Shown: positions 7,172 through 15,885 of the stretch, one piece after another
How the letters are laid out: each line of letters opens with the position of its first letter
Position numbering within the stretch: position 1 is the stretch's first letter
Assembly: GCF_040448685.1 (NCBI RefSeq)
Contig: NZ_CP159290.1
Location: 124,001-188,000 of the forward strand
Length of the DNA: 64,000 bases
Source: Cellulosimicrobium sp. ES-005
Lineage (GTDB): Bacteria; Actinomycetota; Actinomycetes; Actinomycetales; Cellulomonadaceae
Direction of reading: 5' to 3'
The notes under the pieces: model-generated
What the model was told of the DNA's origin: nothing
The model's database searches: none
The model's input: the letters and a program-made list of their open reading frames with translations, nothing else
Translations under genes and position numbers: made by a program

Positions 7172-10100
7172 GCACCGAGCAGCGTCCCGAGGTCGACCGC
7201 GTCCTCGCGAGCCTGAAGGACTTCCAGCGAGCGACCGTCGAGCTCGTGCACGAGCGGCTCTGGGGCGATGACGACCCTGTGAAGAAGTTCCTCGTCGCCG
7301 ACGAGGTAGGGCTGGGCAAGACGATGGTCGCCAAAGGGGTGATCGCCCGGACCGTCGATCATCTGTGGGAGACCGACAAGCGCGTCGACGTCGTCTACCT
7401 CTGCTCCAACTCGCAGATCGCCCGGCAGAACCTCAGCCGGCTCAATGTCGTCGGGGGCACGGAGCTACGCCACGCGGATCGGCTCACCCTGCTGCCCAAG
7501 GTGATCCGGGATCTGCGGGGGCGACGCATCAACTTCGTCTCGTTCACCCCGGGCACGTCGTTCCAGGTGGGCAGCTCGGCCGGCAAGTCCGAGGAGCGCG
7601 TGCTGCTCTACTGGATGCTCACGGCGTACTGGGGCAGGGCTGCGACGAAGAGCGCGCCGTGGCGTCGCTTCTTCGAGGGCTGGATGAGCCGGAACAACTT
7701 CGAGCGTGCGCTCCGGGCGTTCGACCAGGATCAGCTCGACGAGGAGCTGTGCCGCTCGTTCGGCGAGCTGGTCGAGACGTCGTCCGGACCGGACGGTGGC
7801 CCACTGCGAGCGGAGCTCCAAGACTGCGTCCACGAGTTCCGCTGGATGCGTGGCCAGCCGTCCGGCGAGCTGGCTCGCCGGAGGGATCGCTTGATCGGAG
7901 CCATGCGTGGTCTGGTCGCGCGAGCGTCCGTGCACCATCTCGAGCCCGACCTGGTCATCCTCGACGAGTTCCAGCGCTTCAAGGATCTTCTCGACACCGA
8001 CGATGCCGGAGCCCAGCTCGCGCACGCGATCTTCGACCACCCTGACGCCAAGGTGCTCATGCTCTCGGCGACGCCCTACAAGATGTACACGCTCCCAGAC
8101 GACCCCGAGAGCGACGACCACTACACCGACTTCACGCGCACCGTGCGGTTCCTCGCCGGCGACGACCGCGCACGCCTCGTGGAGGACGAGCTGCGGGCGA
8201 TGCGCGAGAGCCTGCTCGCGGGTGGTGACCGCGCGCGTGCACGCGAGGCACGGGACGCCGTCGAACGTGAGCTGAGGCGCGTCATGAGCCGCACGGAACG
8301 CTTGTCTTCGACCCCGGATCGCGACGGGATGCTCGCGGAGCGCTGCCTGGACGGCGTCCGCCTGACAGCCGATGACGTGCGCGCCTGGCGGACCTTCGAC
8401 GGCGTCGCTCGGCACATCGATCACCATGACGTCCTCGAGTACTGGCGCTCCACCCCGTACCCGCTGAACCTCATGGAACGAGGCACGTACCAGGTGCGCA
8501 CGAAGTTCCAGGCAGCCGTCGAACGGGGCGACGCGGAGATCGCGACGGCGCTCGCAAGCGGTGCCGGGCTGCTCGACTGGGAGGCCGTGCGTCGCTACGA
8601 GCAGATCGACCCGGGTAACGCGAAGATGCGAGGGCTTGCCGCCGACGTCCTCGACCGGGGCGCATGGCGTCTCGCGTGGATCGCGCCGTCGTTGCCCTAC
8701 TCCGAGCTCGGTGGGGCGTACGCCGAGGAGGACCTGCGGTCGTTCACCAAGCGCCTCGTCTTCTCGGCATGGACGGTGGTGCCGAAGGCCGTCGCGACCG
8801 TCCTCAGCTACGGCGCGGAGCGCCGGGCGATGAACGCCGTCGGCGACGGATCGGCCCTTGCACGGCGGGCGTACGACGACCGGCCGATCACTCCTCCGCT
8901 GCAGTTCCGCATGACGTCGGGTGACTCGACGCGTCCAGCGGGGATGTCGACGCTCGCCTTGCTGTACCCGTCGAGCGCGCTGGCCCGCCTTGGTGACCCG
9001 CTCGATATCGCGCGCTCGGTGGGCGCACTGCCTTTGGCGCAGGAGGTCGTCCTCGAGTGCGTACGTGGCCGGATCGCCGATCGGCTCCAGTCGCTTCCGC
9101 CCGGACTTGACGGGGCCGTCGTCGACCAGCGGTGGTATTGGGCGGCGCCACTGCTCCTGGACGCGGTCGACGGCGACGACGGTGCGATCTGGCACTTCCT
9201 CGGCAGCTCCGGGCTCGATGATGACGACACGGGGTCCGGGCTCGACGCACACCTGCGGCTGGCGGAGTCGGTGGACGGGCTCGAGCTGGGGCCGCGACCG
9301 GCGGACCTCGTCGACGTCCTGGCTCGTCTCGCCCTGGCCGGTCCGGGCGTCTGCGCGCTGCGTGCGCTGTCCAGGGTGGCAGGAGGCGCCCGGTCACTGC
9401 GGCACCCGGAGATCCGGGCTCGAGCATTCGATGTCGCCCAAGGGTTGCGTTCGTTGTTCAACAAGCCGGAGATCGTCGCGGTGCTGCGCGCCGAGGAGGA
9501 CGAGCGCTACTGGCAGGCCGTCCTGGACCACTGCTTCGACGGCGGCCTTCAGGCCGTGCTCGACGAGTACGCTCACGTCCTCGTCGAGTCCGAGGGCCTG
9601 CAGGACGCCGACAAGCTCTCACGTGCGGAGACCCTCGCCGAGACGATGGTCGAGGCGCTCTCGACGCGCGCGGTCCCCAACACCATCGAGCAGGTCCGGG
9701 TCGACGGCGGGCGGGTCTTGCTGGACGACAGCCCTCGGATGCGCAGCCACTTCGCCGCACGTTACGGGCGCATGCAGTCCGACGAGAAGTCTGCGGTTCG
9801 CGAGTCGACGGTGCGGGTCGCGTACAACTCGCCGTTCCGCCCGTTCGTCCTCGCATCGACGTCCGTAGGGCAGGAGGGTCTGGACTTCCACACGTACAGC
9901 CACGCGATCGTGCACTGGAACCTGCCGGGAAACCCGGTCGACCTCGAGCAGCGCGAGGGGCGTGTGCACCGGTACAAGGGCCACGCCGTCCGCAAGAACG
10001 TCGCCGCGGACCACGGCGCCGTCGCGTTGACCTGCATAGCTTCCGACCCCTGGGCTGGTGTGTTCGACTCGGCGGCACGAGCGCGAGCCGAGAACGGTTC

Positions 10101-10689
10101 CGACATCACCCCGTTCTGGGTCTACACCCGCCCCGACGGCGCGGTGATCGAGCGCTACGTCCCCGCACTGCCGCTCAGCCGCGAGCAGCAGCGGTACCGG
10201 CGTCTGCAACGAACTGTCGGTGCCTACCGGCTCGTCATCGGGCAGCCGCGGCAGGACGACCTGCTGCGCTATGTCGGCCACAGCGACGAAGACACGTCGT
10301 GGTTGAGGATCGACCTCACCCCTGCCGCCGTCGAGATCGAGCCGTTCGACGACGCTGGTTCGCCCGCGACCGAGACGATCTTCGATCCGATGCACGACGA
10401 ACCGCCGTACACGCCGAACCCGTGGGGCAACGAAGAAGAGGCTCTTCTCGCCGCCGTGCTGTACAACGGCGGCTTGCTCGGGATCAACGTGCGCGAGGGC
10501 AGGGGCGCGACGCCGGCCGAACATCGCGAGATCGCTCGACGCGCTGGCTATCTGGATGCACGTGGCGTCGCTGGGGTGCGTTCGGAGCATCGCTCCGGCG
10601 GGCGGTGGGTCACGGTCGTCGGGCGGCGAGAGCTCGAGGGGAGTGCCCAGGCCCTTGGTTTCTCCATGCCGGCCGATCTGACGTGGTGA
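7168..10689 (+). CDS. Large superfamily 2 (DEAD/SNF2-like) helicase
   Basis: 1173 residues from ATG 7168, with AGGAGG at 7155-7160. Motif I is VADEVGLGKTMVAKG (about residue 48), motif II is ILDEFQRF (about 264; DEFQ rather than DEAH), and motif III is LSATPYK (about 300). Motifs V and VI sit near the C-terminus (STSVGQEGLDFH; QREGRVHRYKGH near 928). Between the RecA lobes is an unusually long insert of some 550 residues without recognised motifs. The architecture is that of nucleic-acid translocases in bacterial defence operons. ATGA overlap with the PLD gene indicates stoichiometric expression. It is likely the motor of the predicted defence complex (inference). Confidence 0.85.
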   Translation: MSTEQRPEVDRVLASLKDFQRATVELVHERLWGDDDPVKKFLVADEVGLGKTMVAKGVIARTVDHLWETDKRVDVVYLCSNSQIARQNLSRLNVVGGTELRHADRLTLLPKVIRDLRGRRINFVSFTPGTSFQVGSSAGKSEERVLLYWMLTAYWGRAATKSAPWRRFFEGWMSRNNFERALRAFDQDQLDEELCRSFGELVETSSGPDGGPLRAELQDCVHEFRWMRGQPSGELARRRDRLIGAMRGLVARASVHHLEPDLVILDEFQRFKDLLDTDDAGAQLAHAIFDHPDAKVLMLSATPYKMYTLPDDPESDDHYTDFTRTVRFLAGDDRARLVEDELRAMRESLLAGGDRARAREARDAVERELRRVMSRTERLSSTPDRDGMLAERCLDGVRLTADDVRAWRTFDGVARHIDHHDVLEYWRSTPYPLNLMERGTYQVRTKFQAAVERGDAEIATALASGAGLLDWEAVRRYEQIDPGNAKMRGLAADVLDRGAWRLAWIAPSLPYSELGGAYAEEDLRSFTKRLVFSAWTVVPKAVATVLSYGAERRAMNAVGDGSALARRAYDDRPITPPLQFRMTSGDSTRPAGMSTLALLYPSSALARLGDPLDIARSVGALPLAQEVVLECVRGRIADRLQSLPPGLDGAVVDQRWYWAAPLLLDAVDGDDGAIWHFLGSSGLDDDDTGSGLDAHLRLAESVDGLELGPRPADLVDVLARLALAGPGVCALRALSRVAGGARSLRHPEIRARAFDVAQGLRSLFNKPEIVAVLRAEEDERYWQAVLDHCFDGGLQAVLDEYAHVLVESEGLQDADKLSRAETLAETMVEALSTRAVPNTIEQVRVDGGRVLLDDSPRMRSHFAARYGRMQSDEKSAVRESTVRVAYNSPFRPFVLASTSVGQEGLDFHTYSHAIVHWNLPGNPVDLEQREGRVHRYKGHAVRKNVAADHGAVALTCIASDPWAGVFDSAARARAENGSDITPFWVYTRPDGAVIERYVPALPLSREQQRYRRLQRTVGAYRLVIGQPRQDDLLRYVGHSDEDTSWLRIDLTPAAVEIEPFDDAGSPATETIFDPMHDEPPYTPNPWGNEEEALLAAVLYNGGLLGINVREGRGATPAEHREIARRAGYLDARGVAGVRSEHRSGGRWVTVVGRRELEGSAQALGFSMPADLTW

Positions 10690-10708
10690 GAGCGAGGAGC
10701 ACCAGCCC

Positions 10709-11221
10709 GTGGGAGCATCTGTCGTGGGCATCCTTGGAGTCATCGCCGAAGTCGTCGCCGCACTTGCGACCGCAGTTGCCGCGGCCTTCGCGGGCTACCA
10801 GGTCTGGGAGCTGCGACAGGACCGCCGGCTTGAGCGACAGCTCGAGATCGACGGCGTTTCCGTTTCTTGGCGCAATCTCGAAGCCCCTGCACGGATGGAC
10901 AAGCCGGCGACCTGGCGGATCGAGTTCTCATTGGTCAACCCCGGGCGCATGCCGATCAGCGACGTGCGGTGCGAGATCCAGCTCGCGCATCCCGTTCGCC
11001 GGCTCCACTATGACGGCTCCTTGGAACTGCCGACGAGTTCGTTCCTGCTGCGCTCCGACGTGCTCCCGGGAGGCGGCGAGCGTACCTGGGTCCGAAGGGT
11101 AGAGGCCGCTGCGGGCATTGTGCCGCTCGCCGAGTGCTTGGCCAGGGTGAGTTTCCTGAGTGCTGATGGGCAACAGCAGAGCAACGTCTGGCCGCGCTCT
11201 CGGCGAGCCGGGCAGCGGTAG
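10709..11221 (+). CDS. Small membrane-anchored protein downstream of helicase
   Basis: 170 residues from GTG 10709, with AGGAG at 10695-10699. One hydrophobic helix occupies about residues 5-28 (VVGILGVIAEVVAALATAVA). Then come a short basic/charged linker (ELRQDRRLERQLEI) and a beta-rich domain of about 110 residues. The gene starts 19 nt after the helicase stop, so it is probably in the same transcript. No known family was recognised. It could be a membrane effector or anchor of the upstream system, but it could equally be an independent cargo gene. Confidence 0.6.
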   Translation: MGASVVGILGVIAEVVAALATAVAAAFAGYQVWELRQDRRLERQLEIDGVSVSWRNLEAPARMDKPATWRIEFSLVNPGRMPISDVRCEIQLAHPVRRLHYDGSLELPTSSFLLRSDVLPGGGERTWVRRVEAAAGIVPLAECLARVSFLSADGQQQSNVWPRSRRAGQR

Positions 11222-11377
11222 ACGCCAAGGCGCGCGCTGGGATCGGCGCTCTCCGCTCTGGTGCGCGGACGGCAGGTTCGGACATCGTAAAATCCTCTCG
11301 ACCCGCGGTAACCGACGAGCTTCCTCTTGCGGACACGCTCCCCGCCGCACGATTCTTCGTGCTGCCCAGGAGCGTTC

Positions 11378-13285
11378 GTGTCCGGAATAGTCAGGTACTC
11401 AGCTCGCGCTCTGGCGGAGCTCACCACCTCTGACGTCTCCCTCGTCGAGAAGCACCTGGAAGAGCACTTCGTCATGCAAGGTCTCGGAGTTCCAGGCGCA
11501 TCGGAACGCCGCTCGTGGCGGCGTTCGCTGCCTGTGCTGGCTCGCGACCTCGCGGACGCGGGGCTGCACGACATCGAGGTGCTCCTCGAATATCGGTTGC
11601 CGTTGTCCTCGAAGCGGGCCGACGTGGTGCTGGCAGGCACCCACCCACGGACGGGCGTCGAGTCGTACGTCGTCGTGGAGCTCAAGCAGTGGTCCAAGGC
11701 GCGGCTCGACGACGACGTCGACTCCCTGGTGCGCGTCGAGGGCTCGCCACGAGCTCATCACCTGCACCCGAGCGTGCAGGTGGGCGGCTACGTCGAGTTC
11801 CTGCGCGACTTCACGGCGGTCCTGCACGACGAACCGGAGCGTCTCGCCGGCGTGTCCTACTTGCACAACGCCGAGGACGTAGGTGTGGCTGATCTCGTCG
11901 ACGCGGCAGTCTCGGCGACCTATCCCCTCTTCACCTCGTCGTCTCGAGGTGAGTGGCTCGACTATCTCCGGAGCCGACTGGCTCCGGGGACCGGCACGGA
12001 TGCTGCCGACCGACTTCTCTCGTCGACGGTCCGTCCCTCCAGGCAGCTCCTCCAGGTCGCGGCTTCCGAGATCCGTGATCGGGAGAACTTCACCTTGCTC
12101 GACGAGCAGCGAGTTGCTTTCGACCTGGTGATGAAGGCGGTTCGCCGAGCTGCGCGGGAGAACACGAAAACGGCCGTGGTTGTCTCTGGAGGGCCCGGCT
12201 CGGGCAAGAGCGTGATCGCTCTCTCAGTCATGGGTGAGCTCGCACGTCAGGGCAAGACCGTCCTGCACGCCACGGGGTCCCAGAGCTTCACGCAGACGTT
12301 GCGCAAGGTCGCGGGGAAGGGCTCGAGGGCGACGCAGCGCATGTTCATGTACTTCAACAGCTTCATGTCTGCGGAGCAGAATGCGCTCGACGTGCTCGTC
12401 CTCGACGAGGCGCACCGCATCCGCGATAAGTCGGTCATCCGATTCACCCCCAAGGCGATCCGAGACAAGGCACGTCCGCAGATCGACGAACTTCTCGACG
12501 CCGCTCGCGTCCCCGTCTTCCTGCTGGACGAGCATCAAGTGGTCCGGCCCGGCGAGAGCGGGACGGTCGAGACCATTCGCTCTGCAGCCGCATCACACGG
12601 GATGCGGGTCGAGTACGTGAACCTCGCGGATCAGTTCCGCGCGGGCGGTAGCCAGCTGTACGTCGAGTGGGTGCTCCGCCTGCTGGGTCTCACCGAGGGA
12701 GGGGCAGTTCCGTGGAAGGGCGATGACCACTTCGAACTGAGGACCGCGCGGTCGCCGCGGGAGTTGGAGGTGGCTCTCGAAGCTCAGCGGGAACGGGGAT
12801 TCGGGGCGCGTATGACGGCCGGCTACGCCTGGCGATGGAGCGACCCCACGCCGGACGGCACGCTGGTCTCGGACGTCGTGATCGGGGACTGGTCCAGGCC
12901 GTGGAACGTCAAAGGTGACCGTGCCGTCGGCGATGCACCGCCGTCGCCGCTGTGGGCGACCTCCCCAGGTGGCTTCGGGCAGGTCGGCTGCGTCTACACG
13001 GCGCAGGGTTTTGAGTATGACTGGAACGGAGTGATCTTCGGCCCGGACCTCGTCTGGCGAACCGACCGCTGGGTGGCTCGACGTGAGGCGAACAAGGATC
13101 CGGCGTTCCGGTCGCGGACTCAGGTCAGCGACGAGCAGTTCGATGCTCTGGTACGCAATGTGTACAAGGTGCTCCTGACGCGGGGGATGGTCGGGACGAT
13201 CATCTACTCGACCGACCGGGAGACGCAGGAGCATCTGGAGCGGTTGCTATCGGTCAGGGCGGGCCTCGGCGATAAAGATGGGTAA
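11378..13285 (+). CDS. DUF2075 (Schlafen-3-like) helicase with N-terminal nuclease-like domain
   Basis: 635 residues from GTG 11378, with AGGAG at 11368-11372. The N-terminal 220 residues resemble a PD-(D/E)xK nuclease core: RADVVLAG followed by SYVVVELKQWSK near residue 100, supplying the Asp and ExK of the active site. The ATPase domain follows with Walker A GGPGSGKSVIAL near 271 and Walker B VLVLDEAHR near 342, then LLDEHQVVRPGE and the late motif YTAQGFEYDW. This is the DUF2075 (Schlafen group 3-like DNA/RNA helicase) arrangement found in phage-defence settings. It is separated from the preceding gene by 156 nt, so it may be an independent unit. Confidence 0.8.
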   Translation: MSGIVRYSARALAELTTSDVSLVEKHLEEHFVMQGLGVPGASERRSWRRSLPVLARDLADAGLHDIEVLLEYRLPLSSKRADVVLAGTHPRTGVESYVVVELKQWSKARLDDDVDSLVRVEGSPRAHHLHPSVQVGGYVEFLRDFTAVLHDEPERLAGVSYLHNAEDVGVADLVDAAVSATYPLFTSSSRGEWLDYLRSRLAPGTGTDAADRLLSSTVRPSRQLLQVAASEIRDRENFTLLDEQRVAFDLVMKAVRRAARENTKTAVVVSGGPGSGKSVIALSVMGELARQGKTVLHATGSQSFTQTLRKVAGKGSRATQRMFMYFNSFMSAEQNALDVLVLDEAHRIRDKSVIRFTPKAIRDKARPQIDELLDAARVPVFLLDEHQVVRPGESGTVETIRSAAASHGMRVEYVNLADQFRAGGSQLYVEWVLRLLGLTEGGAVPWKGDDHFELRTARSPRELEVALEAQRERGFGARMTAGYAWRWSDPTPDGTLVSDVVIGDWSRPWNVKGDRAVGDAPPSPLWATSPGGFGQVGCVYTAQGFEYDWNGVIFGPDLVWRTDRWVARREANKDPAFRSRTQVSDEQFDALVRNVYKVLLTRGMVGTIIYSTDRETQEHLERLLSVRAGLGDKDG

Positions 13286-13380
13286 ACGGTCGATGCAGAG
13301 TGCCGGTGCGTCAGCCTCTCGGGCGACGAGCTGAGTCGTCAAATCCGGCTGTCGAGGGCTGGCATGAATCTCGCGCACCG

Positions 13381-13386
13381 TATGAT
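13381..13386 (+). promoter_or_regulatory. Candidate -10 box (TATGAT)
   Basis: TATGAT at 13381-13386 is a near-consensus -10 hexamer in the 204-nt gap before the gene at 13490. The spacing upstream gives no strong -35. A second AT-rich patch, TATTAA, occurs at 13446. A start near 13393 would give a leader of about 95 nt ending with GAGGAG at 13478-13483. Confidence 0.4.
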
Positions 13387-13489
13387 CTCGGCACGAGTCG
13401 GGGAGCTCCGCCGACGGACGTCGGTGAGATGCTGGCTGGACCGGGTATTAAACCTCGGCGATCGAGTCGACCTATGGTGAGGAGACGGC

Positions 13490-13999
13490 ATGGCATCCAT
13501 GAGCGAACAGGAAGTCATGGACGCGCTCGAGATTGATTCCTGGCGGAATCTGTCGCGAGACAAGATCATGCGATTCGCCGCACTGATGCCAGAGATGGAC
13601 AGAGAGGTGGCGCTGGCGGTTGTGTCGCAGTTCCCGGCGTTCACGAGGTTTGCGCTGGGAACACTCAGTTTTCTGGAGCGAACGGGAGACTCGACCCGGG
13701 AATCGAACAAGTCGAGCCAAAAGCATGTGCACGACGCCTACCGGGACGTGCGAGAGGCGCTCAAGGGCAGGCTCGCTCAGGAAGACCTTGCGCCTGAGGA
13801 GGAGAGGATCATCATCCAGTCGATGATGGAGACTGCGGATCGGGAGAGCGCGAAGGATACTGAGAACAAGCAGTTCCTGGAGAGCCTGTTCAACAAGGGT
13901 GCCCTCGTCGCTGGCGCAACCATCGCGGCCGGGTTGGTCTTCGTCGGCGGCAAGATCATGCTCGAACGCGATGAACGTTCTGGTGGCGATGGATCTTGA
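13490..13999 (+). CDS. Uncharacterised protein with C-terminal membrane helix
   Basis: 169 residues from ATG 13490 behind GAGGAG. It is soluble and helical for most of its length (residues 1-130), with charged stretches such as RDVREALKGRLAQEDLAPEE. A glycine/alanine-rich hydrophobic segment follows near residues 135-157 (GALVAGATIAAGLVFVGG), then a short charged tail. The single C-terminal helix suggests a tail-anchored protein. Base composition here is visibly less GC-rich than in the core genes further right, consistent with acquired DNA. No family recognised. Confidence 0.55.
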   Translation: MASMSEQEVMDALEIDSWRNLSRDKIMRFAALMPEMDREVALAVVSQFPAFTRFALGTLSFLERTGDSTRESNKSSQKHVHDAYRDVREALKGRLAQEDLAPEEERIIIQSMMETADRESAKDTENKQFLESLFNKGALVAGATIAAGLVFVGGKIMLERDERSGGDGS

Positions 14000-14231
14000 T
14001 CCTGGTCTGTTCGGAAATTCGCTCACCCGAGCGGCGCTGAACCTCTTTCCCGCATGGCGAGCCGATCCTCTCGCGGCTGATCTCCAGACGATCTGGCGGG
14101 CTGCGGATGGGGCACAAATGGACCGGGCCGTCTTCGAGCGATGGTCCCGCTTTAGTCTCTGCGTCGAGGTAGTCGACGGTCGGCCATCTGGAGGCAGAGC
14201 CCCGCGACGGTCAGCACGGTCTGGAGGCTGA
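13971..14231 (+). CDS. Short uncharacterised reading frame, possibly truncated
   Basis: 86 residues from ATG 13971, which lies inside the end of the preceding gene (29-nt overlap). Residues 1-60 (to FERWSR) look like genuine protein. From about 14151 onward the frame runs antisense to the metalloprotease gene and turns Arg/Gly-rich, typical of a shadow reading frame. The simplest reading is an original gene cut at about 14150 by the insertion that brought in the metalloprotease. A true short protein is possible. Confidence 0.35.
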   Translation: MNVLVAMDLDPGLFGNSLTRAALNLFPAWRADPLAADLQTIWRAADGAQMDRAVFERWSRFSLCVEVVDGRPSGGRAPRRSARSGG

Positions 14232-14901
14232 TCGGTGGAACGTCGGCGTCGTGTCGACGAAGTTGGCTCTCGATGTAGCGGCCCATCTCGAGGTGTGGGT
14301 CGAGGCGCGAGAGGACGATGTGCGCGACGGTCTCGGCTTCGAGCTCTCCGGCGGTGTCGCCGACGAAGCTTCGGTCGGACCAATGCTTGGGGTTGTAGGT
14401 GCCGAGGTGGCCACAGTAGATGTGCCCGAGCTCATGAAGCAGCGACGCCAGGCGGTCCTGTGGCGCGTCGTTCCGGTTGACGGTGACGTCGTACCGGAGT
14501 CGGTGAACGTCTCCGGGTCGGCCATCCTTCGTAGGTCGCCGTTGAAGCGACACGCCGCGCGACGAGGAAGCAGTACCGCCCAGGTGCTTCCCCGTGTCAG
14601 CGAGGGTGACGGGATCCCGTCGCGCATCGCGTTGTCGACGACGCGCTCCCAGACGGAGAGAAACTTCGTCGTCGGTGAGACCCGTCGAGATGGCCATGGG
14701 CGATGAGACGTCATGAGGGAGCGGGGGACTCCCCTCCGAGAGAGGCTCGGTGTGGCGCACGTCGAAGACGATCATGACGGGCCCTCGCGGACGAAGAATG
14801 ACCAACGGCCGTGCATCTGGGGTGAGGCGGCGTCCCAGCTCCCTCCATCGGGCCGGGGTGGCGACGTAGTGGGCGCCGGGGTCCTGGATGTGGACGAGCA
14901 T
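14152..14901 (-). CDS. ArdC/ImmA-like zinc metalloprotease, N-terminus uncertain
   Basis: 249 residues if started at the ATG 14899-14901. The zinc-binding signature LLHELGHIYCGHLG lies in the C-terminal half, followed by a downstream Glu-rich helix (AGELEAETVAHIVL) that would give the third ligand, as in ImmA/IrrE and ArdC antirestriction peptidases. The N-terminal part (HIQDPGAHYVATPARWRELG ... VFDVRHTEPL) resembles the ArdC-type single-strand-DNA-binding region. The open frame continues upstream through the remnant of a FAD monooxygenase, so the natural N-terminus has probably been lost or replaced. It may have belonged to a mobile element. Confidence 0.65.
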   Translation of the reverse strand: MLVHIQDPGAHYVATPARWRELGRRLTPDARPLVILRPRGPVMIVFDVRHTEPLSEGSPPLPHDVSSPMAISTGLTDDEVSLRLGARRRQRDARRDPVTLADTGKHLGGTASSSRGVSLQRRPTKDGRPGDVHRLRYDVTVNRNDAPQDRLASLLHELGHIYCGHLGTYNPKHWSDRSFVGDTAGELEAETVAHIVLSRLDPHLEMGRYIESQLRRHDADVPPISLQTVLTVAGLCLQMADRRLPRRRD

Positions 14902-14937
14902 CGCCACCGATCGTGCCGTGGGCGAGTGGTCGGGGAG

Positions 14938-15090
14938 CACGGCGTTGGGGGCGACGGCGATCCCCGCACCGACGGGTTCGAGCGACGGCGCACGCTCCAG
15001 CACCGTGACGTTCTATCCGGCCCGAGCGAGCGCGACGCCGGACGCGAGCCCTCCGATCCCGCCGCCTACGACGAATGCCCGCGCGCTTAC
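14938..15090 (-). pseudogene. N-terminal remnant of a FAD-dependent monooxygenase
   Basis: Read leftward, the sequence encodes the nucleotide-binding signature of group A flavin monooxygenases: VVGGGIGGLASGVALARAG, then a stop codon (TAG at 15013-15015) where His usually stands, then NVTVLERAPSLEPVGAGI and AVAPNA. The first codon is GTA rather than GTG. At about 14938 the homology stops and the metalloprotease-type sequence begins. So the oxidoreductase gene is broken twice, by a nonsense codon and by truncation. This marks the right border of the accessory island. Confidence 0.75.
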
Positions 15091-15186
15091 CGGTAGTCCT
15101 TGCCACAGAGGTTCACGGTCGCGACGCTACTGGCAGCAGGTCCAGGAGCACGTCCCCCGGGCGGGGTAGGGCCGCCGCGGACCGCG

Positions 15187-15831
15187 CTACCCCGCGGCCT
15201 GGGCGACGACGATCGCGAGCTGGGTGCGGTTCGCGACGCCGGCCTTGGCGCAGGCGCTGGAGAGGTGTGTCTTGACCGTCGCCTCGCCGAGGTACAGGCG
15301 CCCCGCGATCTCGCCGTTGGACAAACCCTCGACGAGGAGGCGTGCGACGTCCAGCTCGCGCTCGGTGAGGGAGGCGAGCCGCGCCGTGGCCTCGCGTCGG
15401 GTGGCCGCTCCGGGATCGGCGCCGACCTGGGCAATGAGGGTCTTGGCCGCGCGTGGCGAGAGCGCACCTGCTCCGGCGGCGACGTCGCGGACGGCGGTGA
15501 CGATCTCGGCCGGCTCGGCGTCCTTGGCGAGAAACCCGGAGGCGCCTGCACGGAGAGCATCGAGGATGACCTGCTCCGTGTCGAACGACGTCATGGCGAT
15601 GACGCCGGGTGGGTCGGGGAGCGTCATGACGGCGCGGGTCGCGTCGATCCCGCCGAGGCGCGGCATCCGCAGGTCCATGAGCACGACGTCCGGGTGGTGC
15701 GCCTGCACGGTGGTGACGACCTCGTCGCCGTCGGTCGCCTCGGCGACGACGTCGACGCCGCCTGCCTGGAGGATGGTCCGCAGCAGTCGCCGGACCATCG
15801 CGTCGTCGTCGACGACCATCACCCTGATCAC
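15187..15831 (-). CDS. NarL/LuxR-family response regulator
   Basis: 214 residues. The receiver domain has the acidic pocket VDDD at residues 7-10, the phospho-acceptor Asp in VVLMDLRMPR (about 53) and Lys in FLAKDAEP (about 103). The LuxR-type HTH is C-terminal (LTERELDVARLLVEGLSNGE ... ATVKTHLSSACAKAG). The gene lies 54 nt downstream of the histidine kinase on the same strand, forming a typical pair. It is probably phosphorylated by that kinase and acts as a transcription factor. The regulon is unknown; the exported proteins that follow at 17,564 and 18,700 are only positional candidates. Confidence 0.92.
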   Translation of the reverse strand: MIRVMVVDDDAMVRRLLRTILQAGGVDVVAEATDGDEVVTTVQAHHPDVVLMDLRMPRLGGIDATRAVMTLPDPPGVIAMTSFDTEQVILDALRAGASGFLAKDAEPAEIVTAVRDVAAGAGALSPRAAKTLIAQVGADPGAATRREATARLASLTERELDVARLLVEGLSNGEIAGRLYLGEATVKTHLSSACAKAGVANRTQLAIVVAQAAG

Positions 15832-15885
15832 GCGGCGAGCCTAGCGGCGACCACCGACGTGGCTCGTGGGGTGCACCGGGACGCG

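Noticed and set aside
13286-13489. tRNA gene or attachment site in the AT-richer gap
   Set aside because: No cloverleaf could be drawn and no direct repeat matching the island border was found.
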